Source: Nocardia albiluteola
GTDB lineage: Bacteria > Actinomycetota > Actinomycetes > Mycobacteriales > Mycobacteriaceae
Length of the DNA stretch: 64,000 nt
Reading direction: 5' to 3'
Assembly (NCBI RefSeq): GCF_018860155.1
Contig: NZ_JAHKNI010000003.1
Coordinates: 248,001 to 312,000 of the forward strand
In this document: positions 1 to 9,656 of the stretch, piece by piece
Layout: every line of letters starts with the position of its first letter
How positions within the stretch are numbered: the stretch's first letter is position 1
Notes under the pieces: generated by a model
The model's database searches: none
The model's input: the letters and a program-made list of their open reading frames with translations, nothing else
What the model was told of the DNA's origin: nothing
Program-made: the position numbers and the translations under genes

Positions 1-1
1 C

Positions 2-877
2 GCGGGCATCAATGTCGAGCACTGCGGCCTCGACGGCACCACGATCCTGTCGTTCGTCGACACGCTGCTCGAGGCCCCGGTGGCCGAGCACGCGCGGCGC
101 TCCGGTGCGCAGGCCCAGGGCCTGCCGCCGACCGAGGCGATCGAATTCACCCTCGACGGCGCGATGCGCGAGGAGATCGCCGCCGCGGCAGCGGCCTTCG
201 CCGCGTTCGCTGCCGACAACGCCACCCTCACCGTGTCGTTCCCGGAATTCGGTACGGCGCAGGCGAAGGCGCTGGGTATGTCGCCGGATGCGTTCGCGCA
301 GTTGAGTTATCAGCTCGCGCATCGCCGCAGCAAGGGCCTGACCGGCGCGACGTACGAGTCCATCGCCACTCGCCAGTACCGCAACGGGCGCACCGAGGCC
401 ATGCGGGTGGTGACGCCCGAGATCCTGGAATTCGTTGCGGCCATGGATGATCCGGCGGCCGCGCCCGGTGCTCGCCTGGCCGCCGCGCGGGCGGCCGCCC
501 AGGCGCACGTCACCCGCGCCAAGGAATGCCAGCTCGGCGACGCGCCCGAGCAACACCTGTGGGAACTGCAGATGATCCAGCGCCGGCGCGGCGAGAGCCT
601 CGGCGCGACCGAGCCGATGCCGTTCTACGACAGCCCCGGCTGGCTGATCACCCGCGACGACTTCCTCAGCACCAGCTCCGCGCCCTCGGCCAACATCGAG
701 TACTTCGGATTCGGCTGCACCAGCGCCAAGTGCATCGGTATCGCCTACGTCCTGCTGCCGGACCGCTGGAACATCTACCTGGCCACTCCCGCGCACGTCG
801 CCGATCAGATGCACGGCTTCGCCGAGCAACTGCGGATCGCGGTCGCCGAATTGCGGGAGCTGCTGGGCGGGTCGTAA
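2..877 (+). CDS. Choline/carnitine O-acyltransferase family protein (3' part only)
   Basis: The reading frame is already open at the first base, so the N-terminal half lies outside the window and about 291 residues are visible. The family transfers acyl groups between CoA and carnitine or choline. Seen: a V-E-H-C-G-L-D-G stretch at the left edge that matches the family's catalytic-His motif (EHxxxDG); then A-T-Y-E-S and R-Q-Y-R-N-G-R-T-E, typical of the carnitine-binding region; then L-S-T-S-S near residue 220, followed by a Gly-rich strand. The order of motifs fits the C-terminal catalytic lobe. The substrate (carnitine, choline or other) cannot be read from the sequence. The next gene starts 64 bp downstream with its own promoter-like element. 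Confidence 0.85.
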   Translation, partial: AGINVEHCGLDGTTILSFVDTLLEAPVAEHARRSGAQAQGLPPTEAIEFTLDGAMREEIAAAAAAFAAFAADNATLTVSFPEFGTAQAKALGMSPDAFAQLSYQLAHRRSKGLTGATYESIATRQYRNGRTEAMRVVTPEILEFVAAMDDPAAAPGARLAAARAAAQAHVTRAKECQLGDAPEQHLWELQMIQRRRGESLGATEPMPFYDSPGWLITRDDFLSTSSAPSANIEYFGFGCTSAKCIGIAYVLLPDRWNIYLATPAHVADQMHGFAEQLRIAVAELRELLGGS

Positions 878-929
878 TCCCCGCGGGCACGCCGGGGAAA
901 ACCGGTCGAACCTGTGGTTCGCGCGGTGT

Positions 930-935
930 TACGGT
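930..935 (+). promoter_or_regulatory. Putative -10 element (TACGGT) of a leaderless transcript
   Basis: TACGGT fits the TAnnnT consensus and ends 6 nt before the GTG at 942. No Shine-Dalgarno sequence is present. This is the geometry of leaderless mRNAs described in mycobacteria. Inference from spacing only. Confidence 0.45.
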
Positions 936-941
936 CGGGCC

Positions 942-1505
942 GTGACCGGCACCGCGCCGCCCGAATTCACCTGGCGGCGGCTGATTCCCGCGGACTACCC
1001 GCTGCTGGGCGGGTGGCTCGCGCAGCCGCACGTGCGTCGCTGGTGGAATCACGAGGTAACCCCCGACGCGGTGGCGCGGGATTTCGGGCCGACCTGGCGC
1101 GGCGAGGAGCCGAACGAGGATCTGCTGATCTTCGCCGACGGCGAGCCGGTCGGTCTGGTGCAGCGCTGCCGGCCCGCCGACTACCCGGAATATCTCGCGG
1201 ATCTCGCGCCGCTGGCCGAGGTGTCGCCCGAGACGATGACGCTGGACTATCTCATCGGTGACCCCGCCCGCGTCGGCCTCGGGCTGGGGTCCGCGATGCT
1301 GCGCGCGATCATCGCCGCGACCTGGATCGAACATCCGCGCTCGGACCGCATCGTCGTCCCGGTCGCCGCGGCTAACCACGCCTCCTGGCGAGCCCTCGAG
1401 AAGGCAGGTATGCGGCGGATCGCTGAAGGGGAGCTCCCGCCGGACAATCCGATCGACGACGGCCGCCACTACATCTACGCCATCTCCCGCCCGGGGTCGC
1501 ACTGA
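942..1505 (+). CDS. GNAT family N-acetyltransferase (AAC(6')-like)
   Basis: A 187-residue protein beginning at GTG. It has the GNAT fold of small acetyl-CoA-dependent acetyltransferases: an N-terminal F-T-W-R-R-L strand, then P-H-V-R-R-W-W, an acidic central strand (L-D-Y-L-I-G), the acetyl-CoA loop G-L-G-L-G-S-A-M around residue 108, and N-H-A-S-W-R-A-L-E-K-A-G-M near the C-terminus. The W-W motif and overall layout resemble aminoglycoside 6'-N-acetyltransferases and siderophore-type acetyltransferases of actinobacteria. The acceptor substrate is unknown; antibiotic modification is possible but unproven. It stands alone, followed by a repeat-filled gap before hisE. Confidence 0.8.
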   Translation: MTGTAPPEFTWRRLIPADYPLLGGWLAQPHVRRWWNHEVTPDAVARDFGPTWRGEEPNEDLLIFADGEPVGLVQRCRPADYPEYLADLAPLAEVSPETMTLDYLIGDPARVGLGLGSAMLRAIIAATWIEHPRSDRIVVPVAAANHASWRALEKAGMRRIAEGELPPDNPIDDGRHYIYAISRPGSH

Positions 1506-1530
1506 CGATATTCGCTGCTGATGACGGCCG

Positions 1531-1717
1531 GATGCGCGGCCGGGGGTGCCGTTCATGGCCGGTTGTGGGTGTTGCTCTGATTGCGGGGGATGCGCGGCCC
1601 GGGGGTGCTGTTTGCGGCTGGTTGTGGGCTTGGGTGTTGCTCTGATTGCGGTGGGGTGCGCGGCCCGGGGGTGCTGTTTGCGGCTGGTTGTGGGCCTGGG
1701 CGGTGCTCTGATTACGG
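1531..1717 (+). repeat. Three tandem ~58-66 bp repeats upstream of hisE
   Basis: Three head-to-tail units begin at 1531, 1589 and 1655, each with a GATGCGCGGCC-like or GGTGCGCGGCC-like start and ending near TTGCTCTGATTGCGG. The second (66 bp) and third (63 bp) are close copies; the first (58 bp) is shorter and more diverged. Units two and three are multiples of three, so the frame leading into hisE stays open through them as a Cys- and Leu-rich peptide. No known repeat family is recognised. Confidence 0.85.
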
Positions 1718-1749
1718 GATGTGTGCCGGATCTGAAAGAATGTCGAGTC

Positions 1750-2013
1750 GTGAAGACTTTCGAATCCCTGTTCGCCGAGCTCCAGGATCGTGCGGTCAAC
1801 CGCCCCGAGGGGTCCGGGACCGTGGCGGCATTGGACGCCGGTGTGCATGCGCAGGGCAAGAAGGTGCTCGAGGAGGCCGGCGAGGTGTGGCTGGCCGCCG
1901 AACACGAGGGTGACGAGGCGCTGTCCGAGGAGATCTCCCAGCTGCTCTATTGGGTACAGGTGCTGATGGTGGGCCGGGGGTTGAGCCTCGAGGACGTGTA
2001 CCGACATCTGTGA
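1750..2013 (+). CDS. hisE: Phosphoribosyl-ATP pyrophosphatase HisE
   Basis: An 87-residue cytosolic enzyme for the second step of histidine synthesis, hydrolysing phosphoribosyl-ATP to phosphoribosyl-AMP and pyrophosphate. Seen: F-E-S-L-F-A-E-L-Q at the start and the MazG-like helical signature [14 protein letters not shown], with metal-binding Glu residues followed by E-E-I-S-Q-L-L-Y-W. The GTG at 1750 (V-K-T-F-E-S) gives the usual length for free-standing HisE. The frame stays open upstream through tandem repeats, but that extension does not resemble HisE. hisG follows 71 bp downstream on the same strand, the standard actinobacterial hisE-hisG pair. Confidence 0.95.
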   Translation: MKTFESLFAELQDRAVNRPEGSGTVAALDAGVHAQGKKVLEEAGEVWLAAEHEGDEALSEEISQLLYWVQVLMVGRGLSLEDVYRHL

Positions 2014-2084
2014 CGGATGACCCGCGCCCGGTGCGCGGGATACGCACCATCTCCCTCCGTCACACGTCCGGAAAGGACATCCTC

Positions 2085-2932
2085 ATGATTCGCGTCGCAG
2101 TCCCCAACAAGGGCGCCCTGTCCGAGGCCGCGGTCGGCATCCTGACCGAGGCCGGCTACCGCAAGCGCTCCGATGCGCGCGACCTGTCGGTGATCGACAA
2201 CGCCAACCAGGTCGAATTCTTCTTCCTGCGCCCCAAGGACATCGCTATCTACGTCGGCTCGGGTGAGCTGGACCTGGGCATCACCGGCCGCGACCTGGCG
2301 CTGGATTCGGCCGCACCTGTACAGGAGCGCCTGAGTCTCGGTTTCGGCGGCTCCGCCTTCCGCTACGCCGCCCCCGCTGGGCGCGAATGGAAGATCGAGG
2401 ACCTCTACGACAAGCGCATCGCCACCTCGTACCCGAATCTGGTGCTGACCGATCTGCAGCGCCGCGGCATCCAGGCTGAGGTGATCCGCCTGGACGGCGC
2501 CGTCGAGATCTCCATTCAGCTCGGCGTCGCCGATGCCATTGCCGATGTGGTCGGCACCGGTCGCACGCTGCGCCAGCACAACCTGGTGGCGTTCGGCGAG
2601 ACGCTGTGCGAATCGGAGGCGGTGCTGATCGAGCGTGCGGGCGCGGACCAGCGCGACAAGGCGCGCAACCAGCTGGTCGCCCGCGTCCAGGGCGTCGTCT
2701 TCGCCCAGCAGTACCTGATGCTCGACTACGACTGCCCGAAGGAGCTGCTCGACGCCGTCGTCGGGATCACTCCCGGCCTGGAATCGCCCACGGTTTCCCC
2801 GTTGGCGGATCCGGCCTGGGTCGCGGTGCGCGCCATGGTGCCCCGCAAGCAGAGCAACGAGGTCATGGACCAGCTCGCCGATCTGGGCGCCAAGGCCATC
2901 CTGGCCACCGACATCCGCTCCTGCCGGGCGTT

Positions 2933-2936
<4 letters not shown>
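2085..2936 (+). CDS. hisG: ATP phosphoribosyltransferase HisG (long form)
   Basis: The first and feedback-controlled enzyme of histidine synthesis, joining ATP and PRPP. It has 283 residues, the size of the long form that carries its own C-terminal regulatory (HisG_C) domain for histidine binding, about residues 210-283. Seen: the N-terminal [24 protein letters not shown] around residue 60, and the PRPP-binding [10 protein letters not shown] near residue 155. The ATG at 2085 is preceded by GGAAAGGA at useful spacing. Its TAG stop overlaps the stop of the convergent nuclease gene within the four bases CTAG (2933-2936). Confidence 0.96.
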
Positions 2937-4669
<1,733 letters not shown>

Positions 4670-4678
4670 GCCGGCAGG

Positions 4679-5128
4679 TCAGCAGGGCGCCATCGCCATC
4701 GCCAGGATCGTGCACCCGGTCTTCTCCGACAGTTGCCAGCCCGCGGCGGTGTGCTGCCAGGACATCGGCACCCCGGGCATGGTTCCGTGCGGGGACACGA
4801 CCGCGACCTGCGCGGTGGCGTCGTCGCCCTTGGCCTGCACGTTCGAGACGGTGAACCCGACCTTGCCGTAGTTGGCCAGGCCCTTGTTCATCTGGTCGAT
4901 GTTGGCGCTGTGCCGGTTGCCGTCCACGACCAGATTGGTCTTGGCGGCGGTCGGGACGCCCGGATCGGCGAACCGGTCCAGGGTGCCCTGCAGCTCGGCC
5001 GACGTGGGTGCGGGGGCGTCCGCCGCGGCGATCGAGCCCCCGGTCAGGACCATGGCGACGGCGGCGGCGCCGGCCACGGCGATGCGAACGGTGCTGGTAG
5101 AGCGGGGTGCACGGGTGCGAGCGAGCAT
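4679..5128 (-). CDS. Secreted MTB12 (CFP-2)-like low-molecular-weight antigen domain protein
   Basis: About 149 residues: a basic N-terminus, a hydrophobic stretch rich in Ala and Val ending A-A-A-D-A (signal peptide, cleavage near residue 38), then a domain resembling the C-terminal part of M. tuberculosis MTB12. Seen: L-Q-G-T-L-D-R-F-A-D-P-G-V-P-T-A-A-K, V-G-F-T-V-S-N-V and G-W-Q-L-S, all positioned as in that family. There is no lipobox Cys, so it is probably secreted rather than lipid-anchored, unlike LppK (Rv2116), which occupies a nearby position in M. tuberculosis. An in-frame GTG at 5137 is an alternative start; AAAGG lies upstream of both. Function unknown. Confidence 0.75.
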   Translation of the reverse strand: MLARTRAPRSTSTVRIAVAGAAAVAMVLTGGSIAAADAPAPTSAELQGTLDRFADPGVPTAAKTNLVVDGNRHSANIDQMNKGLANYGKVGFTVSNVQAKGDDATAQVAVVSPHGTMPGVPMSWQHTAAGWQLSEKTGCTILAMAMAPC

Positions 5129-5137
5129 GTGGAGCAC

Positions 5138-5517
5138 GTGCCTTTCAATCTGTTGCGAACAAGTCCAGTAAGGGTAGCCTAATCGTCAAGGGGTATTGGT
5201 GCCGGGCCGACATGTCGGTGCCTCGTGCTCTGATGGTGGCGTAACACTGTGGGCCCGCGAATGCGGTAGCCGCGGAAACACATACGGTGCGCGCCGCGTT
5301 ACTGCTACAACGGTTACATCCGGCGAAAGGAGTTTCAGCCCACATCGTTCGGCCCGATCCGGCGGAATTAACCAGCCGGAAACAGGTTAGGTCGAGCTAA
5401 CATGCTTGACCTGGCGACGAACGCGGCCTAGATGTGATCACGACGAAACCATGTCGGAAAGCGAGAACGGTTCGCGCCCGGTAGCGTTGATAGACCGGGA
5501 CTGGGAGGAGCAGCATC
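5138..5517. other. 380-bp intergenic region between the MTB12-like gene and mpa
   Basis: No ORF is convincing here. Visible elements are: a DtxR/IdeR-like sequence at 5169-5187 (about 13 of 19 positions match the DtxR consensus by eye); a perfect inverted repeat GTTAG-N6-CTAAC at 5386-5401; and TTGACC at 5406-5411 spaced 17 bp from TAGATG at 5429-5434, which could drive mpa. All are by-eye assignments. The region is more AT-rich than its neighbours. Confidence 0.4.
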
Positions 5518-7278
5518 ATGAGCCCCATCGAGAATTCGGATTCGGCGGCCTGGAGAGAACTCGAGGTAGTACGCGCCGAGGCGGCTGCACTCCGAAGGCA
5601 ACTCGCCGACTCGCCGGATCGTGCAAGAGAATTGGAAGCGCGCGTCGATTCGCTGACAATTCGCAACACCAAGCTGATGGACACCCTCAAGGAGGCTCGT
5701 CAGCAGCTGGTGGCCCTGCGCGAGGAGGTCGATCGGCTGGGCCAGCCTCCGAGTGGCTACGGCGTGCTGATCGGCGTCTACGACGATCAGACGGTCGACG
5801 TGTTCACCTCCGGACGCAAGATGCGCCTGACGTGTTCGCCGAATATCGACACCACCGTCCTGCACTACGGGCAGTCCGTGCGCCTGAACGAGGCACTGAC
5901 GGTCGTGGAGGCGGGCAGCTTCGACCAGACCGGTGAGCTCGGCACCCTGCGCGAGGTCCTCGACGATGGTCGCCGCGCGCTGGTGGTCGGCCATGCCGAC
6001 GAGGAGCGCGTGGTGTGGCTCTCAGGCCCGCTGTCCGCGCTGGTCGACGTGGACGACGTGGAGGATCCCGATCGCCCCATCCGGCGGCTGCGCGCGGGCG
6101 ATTCGCTGCTGGTCGACACCAAGGCCGGATTCGCCTTCGAGCGCATCCCCAAGGCCGAGGTCGAGGATCTGGTCCTCGAGGAGGTGCCGGATGTCGGCTA
6201 CGAGGACATCGGCGGCCTGTCCCGGCAGATCGAGCAGATCCGCGACGCGGTGGAGCTGCCCTTCCTGCACAAGGATCTGTTCCGCGAGTACGCGCTGCGC
6301 CCGCCCAAGGGCGTGCTGCTCTACGGCCCGCCCGGATGCGGTAAGACGCTGATCGCCAAGGCGGTGGCCAACTCCCTGGCCAAGAAGATCGCCGAGGCGA
6401 GGGGTGAGGACGCGAAGGAAGCCAAGTCGTTCTTCCTGAACATCAAGGGCCCCGAGCTGCTGAACAAGTTCGTCGGCGAGACCGAGCGGCACATCCGGAT
6501 CATCTTCCAGCGGGCGCGCGAGAAGGCGTCCGAGGGCACCCCCGTGATCGTGTTCTTCGACGAGATGGACTCGATCTTCCGCACTCGTGGCTCGGGTGTG
6601 TCGTCCGACGTGGAGACCACGGTCGTGCCGCAGCTGCTGTCGGAGATCGACGGCGTAGAGGGCCTCGAGAACGTCATCGTGATCGGCGCGTCCAACCGCG
6701 AGGACATGATCGACCCGGCCATCCTGCGGCCCGGTCGCCTCGATGTGAAGATCAAGATCGAGCGGCCGGATGCCGAGGCAGCGCAGGACATCTTCTCCAA
6801 GTACCTCACGGAGACCCTGCCCCTGCACGCCGACGACATCGCCGAGTTCGGCGGCGACCGCACCAAGTGTGTGCAGACGATGATCGAACGCGTCGTCGAC
6901 CGCATGTACGCCGAGAGCGAGGACAACCGCTTCCTGGAGGTTACCTACGCCAATGGTGACAAGGAGGTCCTGTACTTCAAGGACTTCAACTCCGGCGCCA
7001 TGATCCAGAACATCGTGGACCGCTCCAAGAAGTACGCGATCAAGTCCGTGCTCGACACCGGCAACCCGGGTCTGCGCATCCAGCATCTGTTCGATTCGAT
7101 CGTGGACGAGTTCTCCGAGAACGAGGACCTGCCCAACACCACGAATCCCGATGACTGGGCCCGCATCTCGGGTAAGAAGGGTGAGCGGATCGTGTACATC
7201 CGTACGCTGGTCACCGGCAAGAACGCCAGCGCCAGCCGCGCGATCGATACGGAGTCGAACACGGGCCAGTACCTGTAA
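5518..7278 (+). CDS. mpa: Proteasome-associated AAA ATPase Mpa (ARC)
   Basis: A 586-residue hexameric ATPase that recognises pupylated proteins, unfolds them and feeds them into the 20S proteasome. Seen: an N-terminal coiled coil (about residues 10-78) that binds Pup; OB-fold region (about 80-215); AAA domain with Walker A G-P-P-G-C-G-K-T near residue 270, Walker B F-F-D-E-M-D-S near 345, and arginine-finger region I-L-R-P-G-R-L-D; and a C-terminal T-G-Q-Y-L tail whose penultimate Tyr opens the proteasome gate in this family. GGGAGGAG precedes the ATG by 7 nt. dop, pup, prcB and prcA lie 23 kb away, far more separated than in M. tuberculosis. Confidence 0.97.
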   Translation: MSPIENSDSAAWRELEVVRAEAAALRRQLADSPDRARELEARVDSLTIRNTKLMDTLKEARQQLVALREEVDRLGQPPSGYGVLIGVYDDQTVDVFTSGRKMRLTCSPNIDTTVLHYGQSVRLNEALTVVEAGSFDQTGELGTLREVLDDGRRALVVGHADEERVVWLSGPLSALVDVDDVEDPDRPIRRLRAGDSLLVDTKAGFAFERIPKAEVEDLVLEEVPDVGYEDIGGLSRQIEQIRDAVELPFLHKDLFREYALRPPKGVLLYGPPGCGKTLIAKAVANSLAKKIAEARGEDAKEAKSFFLNIKGPELLNKFVGETERHIRIIFQRAREKASEGTPVIVFFDEMDSIFRTRGSGVSSDVETTVVPQLLSEIDGVEGLENVIVIGASNREDMIDPAILRPGRLDVKIKIERPDAEAAQDIFSKYLTETLPLHADDIAEFGGDRTKCVQTMIERVVDRMYAESEDNRFLEVTYANGDKEVLYFKDFNSGAMIQNIVDRSKKYAIKSVLDTGNPGLRIQHLFDSIVDEFSENEDLPNTTNPDDWARISGKKGERIVYIRTLVTGKNASASRAIDTESNTGQYL

Positions 7279-7292
7279 GCCCGCAAAACACA

Positions 7293-7323
7293 AGGGCCGC
7301 AGCCTCAATGAGGCTGCGGCCCT
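7293..7323 (+). terminator. Hairpin terminator after mpa
   Basis: A perfect 13-bp stem (AGGGCCGCAGCCT paired with its complement) around a 5-nt loop, 14 nt after the mpa stop and 20 bp before the end of the convergent cyclophilin gene. There is no real U-tract, only CGCTCTTT. It may serve both convergent genes. Confidence 0.8.
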
Positions 7324-7342
7324 CGCTCTTTCCGGGGGATGC

Positions 7343-8053
7343 TCAGGGGTGGGTGGTGACCGTTTGCAGGACGATGTCGGACTTGGGGGCGCCGTCGCCC
7401 GAGCCGTCCCGGGTGCCGCCCGCCGCGATGTTCTGCAGGACGTCCGTGCCGCCGGTGATGCGGCCGAAGGGGGTGTAGTTCGGGGGCAGCTGAGAGTCCT
7501 TGTACACCAGGAAGAACTGGCTGCCGTTGGTGTTGGGGCCCGCGTTCGCCATCGCGACGGTGCCCGCCGGGTAGGTCGCGCCCGCCAGGTTCTCGTCCTG
7601 GAACTTGTAGCCCGGCCCGCCCGAGCCGCTACCGGTCGGGTCGCCGCACTGCAGCACGAAGATGCCCTCGGTGGTCAGCCGATGGCAGTGGGTGCGGTCG
7701 AAGTACTGCTGGCCGGCCAGGAAGACGAACGAGTTGACGGTGACCGGCGCTTTCGCGGCATTGAGCGAGGCGGTGATGGTGCCGCAGTTGGTCTGCAGGA
7801 CCGCGGTGTAGTTGGCGTGTGTATTGATCGATATACCCGGCGGATTCGGCCACTGCTTGCCGTTCGACTGTCCGGGGGCGGCGGGCAGGCAGCCGGGGGT
7901 GTTGGTGTGCAGTGGGACCGGCGCCGCCAGCGCCCGGCCGGTGGCCAGGAGTGCGATGGCCACACCGGCGGCCGCGAGGCCGATCCGCCGGATGGCGGCG
8001 CCTCGCGGTCGCCTGTCGACGTCGGGCTGCGGGGTCTGCGGAACGCTCTTCAC
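7343..8053 (-). CDS. Secreted/membrane-anchored cyclophilin-type peptidyl-prolyl cis-trans isomerase
   Basis: A 236-residue protein with an R-R-rich N-terminus, a hydrophobic segment at about residues 22-43 (signal or anchor), a short linker and a cyclophilin domain from about residue 78. Seen: Y-F-D-R-T-H-C-H-R-L (active-site region), F-V-L-Q-C-G-D-P-T-G, G-T-V-A-M-A-N-A-G-P-N-T-N-G-S-Q-F-F and the F-G-R-I-T-G-G strand. It catalyses proline isomerisation during folding outside the cytoplasm. The GTG at 8053 has AAGGAG about 10 nt upstream. Two 12-bp direct repeats lie about 90-120 bp upstream and may regulate it. It converges with mpa. Confidence 0.88.
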   Translation of the reverse strand: MKSVPQTPQPDVDRRPRGAAIRRIGLAAAGVAIALLATGRALAAPVPLHTNTPGCLPAAPGQSNGKQWPNPPGISINTHANYTAVLQTNCGTITASLNAAKAPVTVNSFVFLAGQQYFDRTHCHRLTTEGIFVLQCGDPTGSGSGGPGYKFQDENLAGATYPAGTVAMANAGPNTNGSQFFLVYKDSQLPPNYTPFGRITGGTDVLQNIAAGGTRDGSGDGAPKSDIVLQTVTTHP

Positions 8054-8141
8054 CGGCGTGGGGCTCCTTCATAGCGGGACGGGATGGCGGGTCAGTCGCG
8101 GATCATGCCATCTCGTATGGCGGGTGTCCGCGGAAAGCCGA

Positions 8142-8174
8142 TACCCGTTGTCCGCTAGCACTTACCCGTTGTCC
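8142..8174 (-). repeat. Two 12-bp direct repeats (GGACAACGGGTA) upstream of the cyclophilin gene
   Basis: TACCCGTTGTCC occurs at 8142-8153 and again at 8163-8174, exactly 21 bp apart (two helical turns), in the promoter region of the minus-strand cyclophilin gene. A looser third copy (GGGTGTCCGC) lies at about 8122-8131. Spacing suggests tandem binding of one regulator on one face of DNA; the regulator is unknown. Confidence 0.55.
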
Positions 8175-8244
8175 CGGCGCGCTAATCGTCGTCTCGCGCG
8201 GGCGGGCGCCGGATGCCGGACCATTTCCGTCCGGAAACAGGTGG

Positions 8245-8763
8245 TCAGCGCAGGAGGTCCGCAAGCAGTACCCGGGTATCGGGGACGAACGGCCACCGCG
8301 GATCCCCGAGGTGTGCGCGCAGTTCCGCGTCGGTCCACCACCAGCCGGCGGCGATCTCCTCGGGCTGATGCCGGATGGGGCCGTCGTAGTGCAGCTCGTA
8401 GGCGAACAGATGGCAGCGCATCGGCCTGCCGAGCCATTGACCGTCCCACGCGGCCCGCGCGCGAAGCCGCGGCGGAGAGTCGGTCTCGCCGAGGACGATT
8501 CCGAGTTCCTCGCCCAGCTCGCGGACGGCCGCCTCCGCCGGATCCTCGCCGGGATCCAGCACGCCGCCCGCCAGGCAGTCGTGCATTCCGGCGAAGACCA
8601 TCTTCGTGTCGGTACGGCGGTGCACATAGATCCGCTCGTCGTCGCGCGATCGCACCAGCACGCCCGCGCTGGCGTGCCACAGGCCCCGGGCGTACACCTC
8701 GGCGCGGTCGGCGCTGCCGGTCTCGCGTCCCTCGCGGTCGTAGACCGCGATCGTCTCACCCAC
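8245..8763 (-). CDS. NUDIX hydrolase
   Basis: 172 residues with the NUDIX box spelled out as G-G-V-L-D-P-G-E-D-P-A-E-A-A-V-R-E-L-G-E-E-L-G-I in two stretches around residues 66-90, holding the metal-binding R-E-x-x-E-E pattern. It also has H-A-S-A-G-V-L-V-R early and W-W-W-T-D-A-E-L late, as in YfcD/Idi-like NUDIX proteins acting on nucleoside diphosphates or isoprenoid-type substrates. AGGAGG sits 4 nt before the GTG at 8763, which fixes this start although the frame is open further upstream. It begins 20 bp after the GntR gene stops, so the two are probably cotranscribed. Substrate unknown. Confidence 0.85.
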   Translation of the reverse strand: MGETIAVYDREGRETGSADRAEVYARGLWHASAGVLVRSRDDERIYVHRRTDTKMVFAGMHDCLAGGVLDPGEDPAEAAVRELGEELGIVLGETDSPPRLRARAAWDGQWLGRPMRCHLFAYELHYDGPIRHQPEEIAAGWWWTDAELRAHLGDPRWPFVPDTRVLLADLLR

Positions 8764-8783
8764 CGCGCGCCTCCTGCGGATTC

Positions 8784-9500
8784 TCAGAAATCGGTGTCGA
8801 TCTCGGCGTAGGCCGCCAGGATCTGGGCCTGCGCGTCGCGCAGATAGTCGGCCAGCATATCGGCCGCCGCCGTGGCCTCGCCGCGCTCCAGCGCCTCGAA
8901 CACCTCGTGATTGCGGCGCAGATACGGGCTGTGGAACACATCCGGGCGCGCCACCACGTGGAAGATCAGCCGCAGCTCGTTCCAGACCCCGGCCATCATC
9001 GCATCCAGCAGCCGCGAATCGTTGAGCGCGGTGATCGCCCGGTGGAACTCCACGTCGACGGTGCCGACGCCGGTCCAATCTCCCTGGGCCGCAAATTCGT
9101 CCGCGCGCTCGAGCAGGGACAGCAGCGGCTTCAGGCTCAGTCCGGTGCGCGGATGTTCGCGCAGCGCAGTGCATTCCACCACTCGCCTGCACTTGTACAC
9201 CTCGGCGACGTCTTCGGGGAGCGGAATCCGCACGAACACACCGCGATTGAGCTCGTGGGCGACCAGCCGCTCCTGCATCAGCGTGCGGAAGGCCTCGCGG
9301 ACGGTGTTGCGCGAAACCTTGAGGGCCGCACAGATATCCGGCTCGGACAGGCGGGTTCCCGGACGGAAGTGCCCGTCCAGGATCCGATCACGGACGATAT
9401 CCGCGACCTGGCTGGACAGGCCCGCGCGGCCGAGGTGGGCGCGATGAGACGCGAGCACCTCGTACGAATCGCCGGTGCCGCCCGATATCGCCGACGTCAT
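8784..9500 (-). CDS. GntR family transcriptional regulator, FCD (FadR/VanR) type
   Basis: 238 residues: a winged helix-turn-helix at about residues 28-90 (V-A-D-I-V-R-D-R-I-L-D-G, then S-E-P-D-I-C-A-A-L-K-V-S-R-N-T-V-R-E-A-F) and an all-helical FCD ligand domain with metal-type residues D-V-E-F-H-R, and H in R-N-H-E-V-F. GGGAAGG is 5 nt ahead of the ATG at 9500; a GTG at 9506 is less well spaced. It is divergent from the MFS-pxpABC genes, with a palindrome in the shared gap, so it most likely controls them in response to 5-oxoproline or a related acid (inference). Confidence 0.88.
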   Translation of the reverse strand: MTSAISGGTGDSYEVLASHRAHLGRAGLSSQVADIVRDRILDGHFRPGTRLSEPDICAALKVSRNTVREAFRTLMQERLVAHELNRGVFVRIPLPEDVAEVYKCRRVVECTALREHPRTGLSLKPLLSLLERADEFAAQGDWTGVGTVDVEFHRAITALNDSRLLDAMMAGVWNELRLIFHVVARPDVFHSPYLRRNHEVFEALERGEATAAADMLADYLRDAQAQILAAYAEIDTDF

Positions 9501-9590
9501 CGCCACCTTCCCTGTTCACCCGAGCGGTCAAGTCCTCTTCCCTGAGATTACCCCGGCCTTCTCCGAACGATTGGATCGAAGTATTGCCGG

Positions 9591-9612
9591 ATCGTAGAAC
9601 GATTTGTACGAT
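9591..9612. promoter_or_regulatory. Candidate GntR operator (ATCGTA-N10-TACGAT)
   Basis: A perfect 6-bp inverted repeat with a 10-bp spacer, located between the divergent gntR and MFS starts. Its right half contains TTGTACGA, similar to FadR-type half sites. Assignment is by position and symmetry. Confidence 0.5.
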
Positions 9613-9656
9613 GAGATCCCTGCCACACCCACCCCGTTGAGACTCGAGGGGTCACT

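Noticed and set aside
1546..1749. N-terminal extension of HisE through the tandem repeats
   Set aside because: No similarity to HisE, repeat-derived Cys-rich sequence, and the GTG at 1750 gives the normal family length. Kept as a finding about the repeat, not as coding.
8764..9192. Upstream extension of the NUDIX frame
   Set aside because: It overlaps the GntR gene on the same strand in another frame, and AGGAGG 4 nt before the GTG at 8763 fixes the NUDIX start.
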